A stretch of 64,000 nucleotides of DNA from Burkholderiales bacterium (GCA_028868825.1 JAGWTU010000002.1:1-64000), one strand, 5' to 3'; positions 1 through 9,257 are shown, numbered from the stretch's first letter. Made by a program: numbers and translations. The notes: generated by a model not told the origin, from the letters alone.

Positions 1-437
1 ACGCGGCGGCCGGCGGCTTCCTCGAGGATGGGCACCAGGCGCTGGGCGGTGGTGCCCGGGGCCAGCGTGCTGCGCAGCACCAGCACATGCGGTTCGGCCG
101 TGTCGCGCAGCGCGCGGCCGATGCTGGCGACCACCGCGTCGACCGCGCTCAGGTTGGGCGAGTAGTCGGGGTTGGACGGCGTGGCCACCGAGATCAGCGA
201 GATCTCGCTGTGGCGCACCGCGTCGTCGAGGTCCAGCGTGGCGCGCAGGTCGCCGCGCGCCACCGCGGCGGCGATCAGCTCGTTGATGCCCGCCTCGACC
301 ACCGGCGACTCGCCCGAGCCGATGAGTCGGACCTTGAGCGGATTGGTGTCGACGCCGATCACCTGGTGGCCGAGCTCGGGCAGGCAGGCGCAGGAGACGG
401 CGCCGACGTAGCCGAGGCCGAAGACGGAAACTTTCAA
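1..437 (-). CDS. GDP-mannose 6-dehydrogenase-like nucleotide-sugar dehydrogenase (N-terminal part)
   Basis: This is the N-terminal ~145 residues of a UDP-glucose/GDP-mannose dehydrogenase family enzyme. It would oxidise a nucleotide sugar to its uronic acid in the cytoplasm for exopolysaccharide synthesis. The start reads KVSVFGLGYVGAVSCACLPE, with the GLGYVG dinucleotide fold, a Cys pair resembling AlgD, and later VVASIGRALRD and VLRSTLAPGT. I chose the TTG at 437 because AGGGAG sits 5 bases upstream; a GTG at 443 would overlap that site. It lies 30 bases after the amidotransferase stop, so it is probably co-transcribed. The gene runs off the window, so the catalytic Cys is not visible. AlgD-type specificity is a resemblance only; a UDP-glucose dehydrogenase is possible. 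Confidence 0.8.
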   Translation of the reverse strand, partial: MKVSVFGLGYVGAVSCACLPELGHQVIGVDTNPLKVRLIGSGESPVVEAGINELIAAAVARGDLRATLDLDDAVRHSEISLISVATPSNPDYSPNLSAVDAVVASIGRALRDTAEPHVLVLRSTLAPGTTAQRLVPILEEAAGRR

Positions 438-467
438 GCTCACTCCCTGGTGGTTGGTGGCGCCGCC

Positions 468-2423
468 TCAGGCGGCGACCGGGTTCGCGTTCTCCACGCC
501 GGCCGCGGCGCCGGTCTGGGCGCGCAGGAAGGCCTCGAACATCAGCAGCGACCACAACGCCGGGCTGTGGTCGCGGCTGCCGGATTCGTGCTCGTCGATG
601 AGCCGGCGCACGGTCTGGGCGTTGAACAGCCCGCAGTCCTGCATCGGGCCGGCGAGCAGCGCGCCGCGCATGCGCTCGCGCAGCGGGCCGCGGAACCAGC
701 GTGCCAGCGGCACCGCGAAGCCCATCTTCGGGCGGTAGAGCACGTCGTCGGGCAGCCGCGGTTCGAGCGCCTTCTTGAAGAAGGCCTTGCCGTTGCTGCC
801 CTTGAGCTTGAACGAACTCGGCAGCGTCGCCGCCCATTCGACCAGCGGGTGGTCCATCAGCGGCTCGCGCACCTCGAGCGAATGCGCCATCGACGCGCGG
901 TCGACCTTGGTGTTGATGTCGCCGACGAGGTAGGTGTGCAGGTCCAGGTACTGGATCAGCGCCAGCGGATCGTCGGTACCGGCCCTGGCCGCATGGCGGT
1001 TGAAGACTTCGATCGCGCTGTAGCCGCCGAGCTCGGCCTTGAAGCGCGCGCTGTAGAGCTGGCTGCGCAGCGGCTCGCGCAGCTGCGACATGCTGTGGAA
1101 ATAGGCCTCGACCGACGAGCGGGCCATGCCCTGGAACGTCGTCTTGGCGCGGAACACGCGCGGTGCCCAGTCGGCCTTGGGGTAGACGCGGCCGAGCATG
1201 CCGAACAGCGGCCGGCGCATGCCCGCGGGCAGCGCCGAGCGCATGCGCTCCTCGAGCATGTGCAGACTGTAGCGGCGGTAGCCGCCGAAGGTCTCGTCCC
1301 CGCCGTCGCCCGACAGCGCCACCGTGACGCGCTTGCGCGCGAGTTCGCTGACGCGGTAGGTCGGGATCGCCGAGCTGTCGGCATAGGGCTCGTCGTAGAG
1401 CCGCGCCAGCGTGTCGACGAGCCCGTAGTCGTCGACGCTGACGGTCTCGACCATGTGCTGCGTGCGGTAGCGGTCGGCGACGCTCTGGGCGAATTCGATC
1501 TCGTTGTAGGCCGGGTCGTCGAAACCGATCGAGCAGGTGTTGACGGGCCCCGCCGAGAGCCCGGCCATCGACGCGACGACGGCGCTCGAATCGACGCCGC
1601 CCGAGAGGAAGGCGCCCAGCGGCACCTCGGCGATCATGCGCAGCCGCACCGATTCGTCGAGCCGGCGCAGCAGTTCCTCGCGCGCCTCGGCCTCGGTGAT
1701 CTTGCTGTCGAGCGTGAAGCGCACGTCCCAGAACTCGCGCGGCTCGCGCACCGGCTCGCCGCGGCGGATCACCAGCGTATGCGCCGGCGCCAGCTTGCGC
1801 GCGCCCTTGAAGATCGTGCGCGGCTCGGGCACGTAGCCGAAGGCGAAGTACTCTTCGACCGCCAGCGGGTCGATCTCGCGCATCAGGCCGTTGCTTTGGC
1901 CGCCGCCGCTGCCGCGGTACGCGAGCAGCGATTTGAGCTCGGAGCCGAACAGCAGCATGCCGTCGCCGAGCAGCGCGTAGTACATCGGCTTGACGCCGAG
2001 GCGGTCGCGCGCCATGAAGAAGGTCTGGCGGTTGCGGTCCCACAGCGCGAAGGCGAACATGCCGCGGAAGCGCCGCACGCAGTCCTCGCCCCAGGATTCC
2101 CAGGCATGCACGATGACCTCGGTGTCGCTCTTGGTGTGGAACACATGCCCCAGTGCCTGCAACTCGGGGATCAGCTCGCCGTAGTTGTAGATCTCGCCGT
2201 TGAAGACGACGACGACCGAGCCATCCTCGTTGAACAGCGGCTGCTGGCCGGTGGCGACGTCGATGATCGACAGCCGGCGATGACCGAAACCGACGCCGGG
2301 CTCGATGTGGACGCTGCCTTCATCGGGGCCCCGGTGCGTCTGCGTATCGTTCATCCGCTGCAGCGTCGCAGGCGAGATCTCGCGGGCCGCGCGGGTGTCG
2401 AAGATGCCGGTGATGCCACACAT
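468..2423 (-). CDS. XrtA/PEP-CTERM system amidotransferase (asparagine synthetase family)
   Basis: A glutamine-hydrolysing, AsnB-like amidotransferase of 651 residues, of the subfamily found in exosortase A loci. The true start is the ATG giving MCGITGIF, because Cys2 is the class II glutaminase nucleophile. Upstream in-frame codons are not homologous. The glutaminase domain fills about residues 2-200 (HRGPDEG, NGEIYNY). The synthetase domain follows, with the ATP PP-loop LSGGVDSSAVVA, then YRPKMGFAVPL near the end, typical of this group. Length is normal for the subfamily. The acceptor is unknown; given two nucleotide-sugar dehydrogenases in the locus, amidation of a sugar carboxyl is a reasonable inference. 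The 203-base gap upstream holds a sigma-54-like promoter, so this gene may start its own transcript. Confidence 0.9.
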   Translation of the reverse strand: MCGITGIFDTRAAREISPATLQRMNDTQTHRGPDEGSVHIEPGVGFGHRRLSIIDVATGQQPLFNEDGSVVVVFNGEIYNYGELIPELQALGHVFHTKSDTEVIVHAWESWGEDCVRRFRGMFAFALWDRNRQTFFMARDRLGVKPMYYALLGDGMLLFGSELKSLLAYRGSGGGQSNGLMREIDPLAVEEYFAFGYVPEPRTIFKGARKLAPAHTLVIRRGEPVREPREFWDVRFTLDSKITEAEAREELLRRLDESVRLRMIAEVPLGAFLSGGVDSSAVVASMAGLSAGPVNTCSIGFDDPAYNEIEFAQSVADRYRTQHMVETVSVDDYGLVDTLARLYDEPYADSSAIPTYRVSELARKRVTVALSGDGGDETFGGYRRYSLHMLEERMRSALPAGMRRPLFGMLGRVYPKADWAPRVFRAKTTFQGMARSSVEAYFHSMSQLREPLRSQLYSARFKAELGGYSAIEVFNRHAARAGTDDPLALIQYLDLHTYLVGDINTKVDRASMAHSLEVREPLMDHPLVEWAATLPSSFKLKGSNGKAFFKKALEPRLPDDVLYRPKMGFAVPLARWFRGPLRERMRGALLAGPMQDCGLFNAQTVRRLIDEHESGSRDHSPALWSLLMFEAFLRAQTGAAAGVENANPVAA

Positions 2424-2563
2424 ATCGAAGTCTGCAAGCCTTCCTGTTGTTGAGTGACGATAGCCGGACCCGCGTCGCACCGGTGCGCGGCGCAGCCGCA
2501 GGCGCACCAGCCGTGCCAATTGTCGACGAAAGCCGCGACGGCCCTGCCCGCACGGGCGCCGAA

Positions 2564-2579
2564 TGCCCAAGTTGTGCCA
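2564..2579 (-). promoter_or_regulatory. candidate sigma-54 promoter for the amidotransferase gene
   Basis: On the minus strand the sequence reads TGGCACAACTTGGGCA. Against TGGCACG-N4-TTGCW it keeps the essential GG and GC with 10 bases between, and the full TGGCAC block, but has GG instead of TT before the GC. Initiation would fall near 2553, giving a leader of about 130 bases before ATG 2423. The 203-base gap to the previous gene fits a separate promoter. It is a weaker match than the site at 25802. Confidence 0.45.
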
Positions 2580-2626
2580 TGACAAACTGCACGCGGGCGC
2601 CGGCACCCGCAGGCCGCGCCGGACGC

Positions 2627-3769
2627 TCAGCGGGCCTCACGCAGTCCGTCGTAGAGCCCCTGGTAGGCGTCGACCATCGCCGGCAGGCTGAATTGCCGCT
2701 CGACCCGCAGGCGGGCGGCGCGACCGTACGCCTGCGATCGTGCCGGGTCCGACACGAGATTCAACAGACTCCCGGCCAGGGCCTGGACATCGTCCGATGC
2801 GACGAGCTCGCCGGTCTCGCCGGCAACGACGAGTTCGGGATTGCCACCGACGGCGGTCGCGACGACCGGCAGGCCGCTGGCCATCGCTTCGAGGATGGTG
2901 TTCGAGATGCCCTCGGCCTGCGACGGCAGCACGAAGGCGTCGAGCCCGCGCATGATCTGCGGCACGTCGCTGCGCTCGCCCGGCAGCCAGGCGAGTTCAC
3001 CGGCGCCGGCGGCATCGACGATCGCCTGCGCCTCGTGGCGCAGCGGGCCGTCGCCGATCAGCACCAGCCGCAGGCGCGAGCGCATGGCCGGCGCCAGCTC
3101 GAGCGCACGGACGAAGGCGCGGGCCAGCAGCGTCTGCGCCTTGACGCCATGCATGCGCCCGACGGTACCGACCAGCCACAGCGCAGGATCGTCGTAGGGG
3201 CAGCCGGGCATTGGCTCGCGCCGCCCTGCGGCGGGGTGGAAGCGGTCGATGTCGACGCCGTTGTAGATCTGCTCGATGCGCCGCCGTGGCACGCCGACGC
3301 GGTGCTCGAGGTAGCCGGCGAGGTCGCGCGAAAGCGCGACATAGCGATGCACGAAGGGCCGGTAGGCGCGGCGTATCCACTGGTGACGCCGGCTCAGGCC
3401 ATCGGGATCCTCGACGTTGCGTCCATGCTCGCCATGGATGCGCACCGGCACGCGCGCCAGCGCCGCCGGCACCTGGCATTCGAGCGCCGCGAGGTTGCGC
3501 GTGTGGACGACGGCGGGCCGCAGATCGCGCAGCAGCCGGTACAGCGCGGGGTAGATCTGCGCGCCGTGCCCCGGCGGCTTGTGCAGCGCGTGGAAACCGA
3601 CCTGCGCGGCGGTGACCCGGCTGGCGAAGGCCGGAACGACCTCGGTCATCGACACCACCGCGTGCCGGTAGGCCGGCATGCGGTTGATCAGGTTGACGAC
3701 ACCGTTCTCGAGGCCACCGGTGTCGAAGCGGTAGACGACGTGGACGACGAGCGGTGGCGTCGCAGCCAT
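2627..3769 (-). CDS. glycosyltransferase family 4, XrtA/PEP-CTERM-associated
   Basis: A 380-residue GT4-type glycosyltransferase of the kind annotated as sugar transferase, PEP-CTERM/EpsH1-system associated. It would add a sugar from a nucleotide donor to the lipid-linked repeat unit at the cytoplasmic face. The N-terminus has HVVYRFDTGGLENGVVNL (glycine-rich acceptor loop). The C-terminal Rossmann half has LVGTVGRMHGVK and the donor-binding EGISNTILEAMASGLPVV followed by GGNPELV. I chose ATG 3769, which overlaps the SGNH gene's stop by one base (TGATG). A longer in-frame extension to 3889 overlaps that gene and is not homologous. Confidence 0.88.
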   Translation of the reverse strand: MAATPPLVVHVVYRFDTGGLENGVVNLINRMPAYRHAVVSMTEVVPAFASRVTAAQVGFHALHKPPGHGAQIYPALYRLLRDLRPAVVHTRNLAALECQVPAALARVPVRIHGEHGRNVEDPDGLSRRHQWIRRAYRPFVHRYVALSRDLAGYLEHRVGVPRRRIEQIYNGVDIDRFHPAAGRREPMPGCPYDDPALWLVGTVGRMHGVKAQTLLARAFVRALELAPAMRSRLRLVLIGDGPLRHEAQAIVDAAGAGELAWLPGERSDVPQIMRGLDAFVLPSQAEGISNTILEAMASGLPVVATAVGGNPELVVAGETGELVASDDVQALAGSLLNLVSDPARSQAYGRAARLRVERQFSLPAMVDAYQGLYDGLREAR

Positions 3770-4809
3770 CACGGGCCTTCGAGCGCAGCCGCAATGGCGG
3801 CACAGACGACGCGGACACCGAGCGGGTTCAAATGGCCGTCGTAGGGACCGACGCTGAGCAGTTGCGGTGAGCGCTCGAGCTGCCGCCAATACAGCGGCTC
3901 GGCGTCGATGACGATCGCCCCGGCGCGGCGGGCCAGCCCGATAAAGCGCTGCCGCTCGGCCATCAACGCCGGCGCCAAGGTCGATTGCGGCGTTCGGCGT
4001 CCGTCGACAATGATCACAAGGCGACCCGTACGGTAGGGCGCGATCCGTTCAAAGAACGCGTGCGCGACTGCTTCGGTCACTTCGGCGCGATCGGGCGTGT
4101 CCGCCGCAGTTGGCCGTGCCTCGCGGCGATGAAACGTGCTGCTCACCGCTACGACGGCCCGACGCAGCGACCCTGCCGGATCCAATTTGAGCTGCGAGAA
4201 CAGGTATTGCGCGAAGGCCGATTCGCGAAGCAGGCGTTTGACCGGCGTCGGTTCGGGGTAGCGCTCGATGCGGGGTGCGAGCGACTTCGGGTCGAGGCAA
4301 CGGCTGACGACATTGCCCGAGCCGCACAGCGCCTGGCGGATGTCGCCGGTCTCCATCAGGATCACGAAGTCGCGCACCTGCCAACGCTCATGGGCATATC
4401 GGATGCGTTCGGCGTAATCGAGCAGCGCCGTCCCCGGCGTACCCATCGCGTACACCGGCCGCCGCCCACCGAGTTCGCGTTCGAGTTGCGCGCCTGGGCG
4501 GTCCTGCGCATCCAACATCGATGCCTCGATGAAGCTGTCCCCTATGAATGCGACGGCATGCGGATCGGGGATGAACTCGCGCGTGGCGGAAAAGCCGGCG
4601 CCGTTGGAATGCAACGTCTCGGGGTTACGCAAATCCCACCCTGTCGAGACCTGCCATTGCGCATGCGCGGGGTACGTCTGGACGTCGGGGTCGGTGTAAT
4701 AGCCGGTGCGGGTCGACGTCGACACCGGCAACACCCGGCAGGTGACCTCGCCCAAGAGGACGAAGACCAGCAGCGCCAGAACCACCCGCGCCAGAGCCAT
4801 CATGGCCAT
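3769..4809 (-). CDS. membrane-anchored SGNH/GDSL hydrolase-like protein
   Basis: A protein of about 346 residues with an N-terminal hydrophobic anchor (ALARVVLALLVFVLLGEV) and an SGNH fold: FIGDSF carries the GDS nucleophile block, and DGHLNPLG near the C-terminus carries the Asp/His pair. It directly follows the MBOAT gene, 12-18 bases downstream. That pairing is typical of AlgI with AlgJ/AlgX-like partners that O-acetylate exported polysaccharide, so a periplasmic acetyl-transfer or esterase role is inferred. The start is ambiguous: GTG 4815, ATG 4809, ATG 4803 and ATG 4800 are all in frame and none has a clear ribosome site. Confidence 0.75.
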   Translation of the reverse strand: MAMMALARVVLALLVFVLLGEVTCRVLPVSTSTRTGYYTDPDVQTYPAHAQWQVSTGWDLRNPETLHSNGAGFSATREFIPDPHAVAFIGDSFIEASMLDAQDRPGAQLERELGGRRPVYAMGTPGTALLDYAERIRYAHERWQVRDFVILMETGDIRQALCGSGNVVSRCLDPKSLAPRIERYPEPTPVKRLLRESAFAQYLFSQLKLDPAGSLRRAVVAVSSTFHRREARPTAADTPDRAEVTEAVAHAFFERIAPYRTGRLVIIVDGRRTPQSTLAPALMAERQRFIGLARRAGAIVIDAEPLYWRQLERSPQLLSVGPYDGHLNPLGVRVVCAAIAAALEGP

Positions 4810-4827
4810 GCGCACCGCAAGCGTGCG

Positions 4828-6312
4828 TCAGAAATTGAAATAGATGAACGCACTGACGGAATCCCGGACCGTGTTCAGAACGATGAGAAAGAGAATGCAG
4901 CACAACGCGAATGCCGCCAGCGGCACCGAAAGCGTGGGCCGATGGGTGACCCAATCCTTCAACTTGGAACCGAGATGGTTGCTGTTGAACGGCATCGCGA
5001 AGGCGATCAGCGACAGCACCGCGCACCAAAGCGCGCCACGACCCGACCGGATGCCCGCGTTCCACAGCAGCAGGTGGACATCCGGCCTCTGGCCACCGAT
5101 CATCGACTGCAGCAGGTGGACCGCGCCGCCGAAGCTCTGGGCGCGAAAGAAGACCCAGGCCACGACCACCGCGGCCATCGTCAGCGCCCAGGACGCGCAC
5201 TGGAACGGTCGCGAAGCGTCCGCAGCCTCCTGAACCCGCACCGGCAGCAGCGCGCGGAATCCGTGGTTCACCATCAGGTAGGCGCCGTGCAATCCGCCCC
5301 AGAAGACGAAGGTCCAGCTCGCGCCGTGCCATAGCCCCCCCAGCAGCATCGTCAGCGACAGGTTGACGTAGCGCCGGAATGCACCGTCACGATTGCCACC
5401 GAGCGGAATATAGAGGTAGTCGCGCAGGAACTTGGACAGCGAAATGTGCCAGCGGCGCCAGAACTCGCTGATGCTGAGCGCGCGATACGGTGAATCGAAA
5501 TTGAACGGCAACCGCACATTGAAAAGCAGCGACAGCCCGATCGCCATGTCCGAATAGCCGGAAAAGTCGAAATAGAGCTGGAACGTGTATGCCGCTGCGG
5601 CCAGCCAGGCTTCGACCATATCGGGCAGGTGCCCGGTGTCGGCGGCGTTGAACACGACGTCGGCGTACGGGGCGACGCCGTCGGCGAGGACGACCTTCTT
5701 GATCAGACCGATGGCGAAGATCGCGAGCCCGACGCTCAGATGGCGGCTCTGCGGTTTGTAGATCGCCGGGTCTCCGAACTGCGGCATCATCTGCGCGTGA
5801 TGCAGCACCGGCCCGGCGACGAGGTGCGGGAAGTAGGTGACGAAAAGGCCGTAATGGATGGGGCGGTACTCGCCAACACGGCCGAGATAGGTGTCGGCGA
5901 GGAAGGCGATCTGCGTGAACGTGTAGAACGAAATGCCGATCGGCAGCAGCACATGTGCCATCTGCCAGTGGATGCCGGTGGCCGCATTGACATTGTCGAC
6001 GAGGAAGTTCGCGTATTTGAAGTACGCCAGCGCGAGCAGGTCGCTGGCGATGCCGACGATCATCCACACCCGGGCGGCCGGACGATTGCCGCGGCCGAGT
6101 TCCCGGGCAATACCGAGGCCGATGCAGAAATTGACCGCGATCGACCCCAGCAGCAGCAGCGTGTACACCGGCATCCAGTAGCCGTAGAAGAACAGCGAGC
6201 TTGCAAACAGCCAGGCCGCCGCGCCACGAGGCGTCCAGCGCCCGAGCACGAAGAAGCCGCACAGCACGAGCGGCAGGTAGACCAGCGCGAAATTCGCCGT
6301 CGTGAACAGCAT
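4828..6312 (-). CDS. MBOAT family O-acyltransferase (AlgI-like)
   Basis: A 494-residue polytopic inner-membrane O-acyltransferase. It probably passes acetyl groups across the membrane for polysaccharide O-acetylation. It starts MLFTTANFALVYLPLVL, as AlgI/PatA proteins do. The family motifs are clear: YFDFSGYSDMAIG, SEFWRRWHISLSKFLRDY, and LLGGLWHGASWTFVFWGGLHG with the conserved active-site His. It ends in a hydrophobic helix. Length is the family norm. It sits between the UDP-sugar dehydrogenase and the SGNH gene, whose protein probably accepts or delivers the acetyl group. The acyl donor and acceptor sugar cannot be read from sequence. Confidence 0.92.
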   Translation of the reverse strand: MLFTTANFALVYLPLVLCGFFVLGRWTPRGAAAWLFASSLFFYGYWMPVYTLLLLGSIAVNFCIGLGIARELGRGNRPAARVWMIVGIASDLLALAYFKYANFLVDNVNAATGIHWQMAHVLLPIGISFYTFTQIAFLADTYLGRVGEYRPIHYGLFVTYFPHLVAGPVLHHAQMMPQFGDPAIYKPQSRHLSVGLAIFAIGLIKKVVLADGVAPYADVVFNAADTGHLPDMVEAWLAAAAYTFQLYFDFSGYSDMAIGLSLLFNVRLPFNFDSPYRALSISEFWRRWHISLSKFLRDYLYIPLGGNRDGAFRRYVNLSLTMLLGGLWHGASWTFVFWGGLHGAYLMVNHGFRALLPVRVQEAADASRPFQCASWALTMAAVVVAWVFFRAQSFGGAVHLLQSMIGGQRPDVHLLLWNAGIRSGRGALWCAVLSLIAFAMPFNSNHLGSKLKDWVTHRPTLSVPLAAFALCCILFLIVLNTVRDSVSAFIYFNF

Positions 6313-6374
6313 CGGATGCCCGTGTCAGCGGGGCGGGCCGCAGCACGCCGTCGCTGAAGCTGCAGGAAAGGCGC

Positions 6375-7655
6375 TCAGAGCCGCCACAGGCGGAAGCCCG
6401 CGGCCGTCAACGCCGGGACCGCATAGGACCCCTTGACGTCGATGAAGGCGCCGCCCTTGACGAGCTTGCGCGACAGCTCCTCCACCGGGATCCGGGCGAA
6501 TTCGCGGTGGGCCACCGCGGCGACGATCGCATCGGCGCGCGGCAGGTCCTCCCAGCGTTCGAGGCGGACGCCGTATTCGTGCATCGCCTCCTCGGGCTCG
6601 GCCTGCGGGTCGGTCACATGGACGTCGACGCCGTAGCTCTGCAATTCGTGGATGATGTCGATGACCTTGCTGTTGCGCAGGTCGCCGCAATTCTCCTTGA
6701 AGGTCAGCCCGAGCATGTTGACACGGGCGCCCTTGATGTAGCTGCCCGACGCGATCATCTGCTTGATCGTCTGTTCGGCGATGAACTTGCCCATGCCGTC
6801 GTTGATGCGCCGGCCGGCAAGGATGACCTGCGGGTGGTAGCCGAGCATTTCGGCCTTGTGCGTCAGGTAGTAGGGATCGACGCCGATGCAATGGCCGCCG
6901 ACGAGACCGGGCTTGAACTTGAGGAAGTTCCATTTCGTGCCGGCAGCCTCGAGCACCTCGCTCGTGTCGATGCCCATCTTGTCGAAGATGATCGAGAGCT
7001 CGTTCATCAGCGCGATGTTCAGGTCGCGCTGGGTGTTCTCGATGACCTTCGCGGCCTCGGCGGCCTTGATGCTGCTGGCGCGGTGCACGCCCGGGACGAT
7101 GATGCGCTCATACAGCTTGGCCACCGCGTCGAGCGTGGCCGCGTCGTCACCCGAGACGATCTTCAGGATCTTCGTCAGCGTGTGTTCCTTGTCGCCCGGG
7201 TTGATGCGCTCCGGGCTGTAGCCGACATGAAAGTCCTGCTTCCACTTCAATCCCGATTCGCGCTCGAGCACCGGAATGCAGACCTCCTCGGTCGCGCCCG
7301 GATAGACGGTCGATTCGTAGACGACGATGGCGCCCTTCTTCAGATGGCGGCCGGCGGCTGCGCTGGCGCCGACGAGGGGGCGGAAATCGGGGATATGGGC
7401 GTCGTCGACCGGCGTCGGCACGGCGACGATGATGGCGTCGGCCTCGCCGAGCATCTTCGCATCGTCGGTGTAGACCGCATGCGTGGCCGCCGCGACCTCG
7501 GCATCGCTGAGTTCGCGCGACGGGTCGGTACCGCTCCGGCAAGCCTGGACCTTGGCGGTGGCGATGTCGAAGCCGATCGTTCGCATCTGCTTGCCGAATT
7601 CGACAACGAGCGGCAGCCCGACATAGCCGAGGCCGATGACGGCGATGGTTTCCAT
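6375..7655 (-). CDS. UDP-N-acetylhexosamine C6 dehydrogenase (TviB/WbpO-like)
   Basis: A 426-residue nucleotide-sugar dehydrogenase that oxidises the C6 hydroxyl of a UDP-HexNAc to a carboxylate with NAD. The NAD site is VIGLGYVGLPLV (residues 6-17), the middle domain has YESTVYPGATEEVCIP, and the catalytic Cys is at 256 in GGHCIGVDPYYL. SPERINPGD and WNFLKFKPGLVGGH are typical of the TviB/Vi-polysaccharide group rather than plain UDP-glucose dehydrogenases. ATG 7655 is chosen because MET-IAVIGLG aligns with family N-termini. It is 25 bases after the xrtA stop. With the AlgD-like gene at the window edge it implies an acidic polymer. Confidence 0.88.
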   Translation of the reverse strand: METIAVIGLGYVGLPLVVEFGKQMRTIGFDIATAKVQACRSGTDPSRELSDAEVAAATHAVYTDDAKMLGEADAIIVAVPTPVDDAHIPDFRPLVGASAAAGRHLKKGAIVVYESTVYPGATEEVCIPVLERESGLKWKQDFHVGYSPERINPGDKEHTLTKILKIVSGDDAATLDAVAKLYERIIVPGVHRASSIKAAEAAKVIENTQRDLNIALMNELSIIFDKMGIDTSEVLEAAGTKWNFLKFKPGLVGGHCIGVDPYYLTHKAEMLGYHPQVILAGRRINDGMGKFIAEQTIKQMIASGSYIKGARVNMLGLTFKENCGDLRNSKVIDIIHELQSYGVDVHVTDPQAEPEEAMHEYGVRLERWEDLPRADAIVAAVAHREFARIPVEELSRKLVKGGAFIDVKGSYAVPALTAAGFRLWRL

Positions 7656-7680
7656 GGAGTCCGTTCCTGGTTCAAGTGAT

Positions 7681-9249
7681 TCAGCGCCGCGCCTGCGTGG
7701 CGAGCAGCATGCGGTCGATGGCGCCGAGGTTGGCGGCGGCAAAGGACTGGAGCAGGCGATCAGCGGCCGCGGGGTCGCTGTCGTCGGTGTAGAGCAGCAA
7801 TTCGGCACCGTCGTCGCCCTGTCCGCGGATCTGCGCCAGCAGGTTGGCGAGCTTCGCCTCGCTGTCCTCGGCGTACCAATGGCCGGCGGTCCAGTGCAGG
7901 CGCCTGACTTCACGGTGCTTGCGCAGGGCGCCTGCAGACTCGTCGCGTTCGAGCAGCATCACACCTTGCGAGTCCAGCGTCCGGCCTTCGGCGCTCAGGG
8001 GCGTGACACGGTTCTCGAGCGTGTTCCAGGTCAGGTCGGCCGGCCTCGTGATCCAGTTGTCACCGCCGACGAACTTGCTCGTCGGCGACTGGTCGCGGTA
8101 ATAGGCGATGTAGACGCCGACGACACCTCGAGTCGAACGATAGATGACACCGGCCTCCGCAGCGGGCTTGAGAAAGCTGGGGACAAAGGGCTCACCCGCG
8201 GCGGCATCGGCACGCCAGCCGTCGGCGAGCACATTGGGCAATTTCAGCTCGGGCGCGAATCCCGAGCGATTGGCGTCGTGAACATGGGCCGCCAAGGCCA
8301 TGGGCAAAGCCAGTACCAGCGCGGCCGCCAGCGCCACCCCGACGCTGCCCCAGGTCGATTGGGGGACGCCGGAGCGGACGAGAGCCGGTGCAGCGGGCGG
8401 CAGCGGCTTCGGTGGCTCGGCCCAGCGGGCGCCGACGAAGAACATGATCGTGATGACGATGCCGAAGAAGACCCAGCCATAGACCAGGTGGTCGACGCCA
8501 ACGGCGATCGTGTTGTTCGACAGGTGGCCGAGCATCACGATCATGTAGGCGCGCAGCCAGTTCGCGACGATCGGCACGATCAAGGCCACGACCATGAAGA
8601 TCAGGCGCCGCTTGATCGATTTGTAATTCAGATACGCGAACAACGTGCCGACCATGAACGAGGCGATCAGGTAACGTACACCGCTACAGGCCGCGACGAC
8701 CGACCACCGGCCCGATGGAATGACGAAGGACTGACCTTCGCGATAGACCGGGATGCCGCTGGCCTGGAGCGCGTAGACCGTGAAATCGGCGGTCCAGCGC
8801 ATCATCCACGGAATCGCGAACTCGCCGAACGGCACGGCGAAGAACAGGAAGGCGAGCGGAAACGCGATCGCCCATGCGATCTCGACGCCGAGCACCGCGG
8901 CGACCGAGAGGACGATCAAGCCGACGAATGCAAACTGCGAGACGACGTTGACCAGCGCCAGGTCCCCCGCGAGCCAGATCGCGCCGACCACGGCCAGCGC
9001 CAGCAGCAGCCAGGGCTGGGGCCGCGGCGTCAATGGGACCAGGTCAGCGCGCTGCCGCCAGACGAGCCAGACCGAGATCGGCGCGACCAGGAAGGCGTGC
9101 GTGTAGGTCTCGAAATTCCACCAGATGTCGACCATGCCCAGCGCCGTGCCGCGGAACATCCACAGCAGCGCCGCGATCAGCAGCGCCAGCGACGCCAGCG
9201 CCACGCGCCAGCGCGCATCGGTCGTCGCGGGGATGACGATCGCGTTCAC
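7681..9249 (-). CDS. xrtA: exosortase A fused to an EpsI-type domain
   Basis: A 522-residue multispanning inner-membrane transpeptidase-like protease that processes PEP-CTERM proteins at their C-terminal sorting signal. The catalytic triad is visible: Cys188 in AACSGVRYL, Arg233 in NWLRAYMIV and His254 in GVDHLVYGW. About eight hydrophobic segments fill residues 17-275. After a linker and one more helix, the C-terminal 200 residues form the EpsI-like extracytoplasmic domain (GWRADAAAGEPFVPSF, YIAYYRDQ) that is normally fused in XrtA. The start is GTG 9249, eight bases past the FemAB stop and preceded by GAGG. A likely substrate is encoded at 24856-25719. Confidence 0.93.
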   Translation of the reverse strand: MNAIVIPATTDARWRVALASLALLIAALLWMFRGTALGMVDIWWNFETYTHAFLVAPISVWLVWRQRADLVPLTPRPQPWLLLALAVVGAIWLAGDLALVNVVSQFAFVGLIVLSVAAVLGVEIAWAIAFPLAFLFFAVPFGEFAIPWMMRWTADFTVYALQASGIPVYREGQSFVIPSGRWSVVAACSGVRYLIASFMVGTLFAYLNYKSIKRRLIFMVVALIVPIVANWLRAYMIVMLGHLSNNTIAVGVDHLVYGWVFFGIVITIMFFVGARWAEPPKPLPPAAPALVRSGVPQSTWGSVGVALAAALVLALPMALAAHVHDANRSGFAPELKLPNVLADGWRADAAAGEPFVPSFLKPAAEAGVIYRSTRGVVGVYIAYYRDQSPTSKFVGGDNWITRPADLTWNTLENRVTPLSAEGRTLDSQGVMLLERDESAGALRKHREVRRLHWTAGHWYAEDSEAKLANLLAQIRGQGDDGAELLLYTDDSDPAAADRLLQSFAAANLGAIDRMLLATQARR

Positions 9250-9257
9250 GGCCGGCC

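Noticed and set aside
87..2453. A 788-codon open frame opposite the amidotransferase and dehydrogenase
   Set aside because: Same reason: composition of an antisense shadow, and both minus-strand genes have strong homology.
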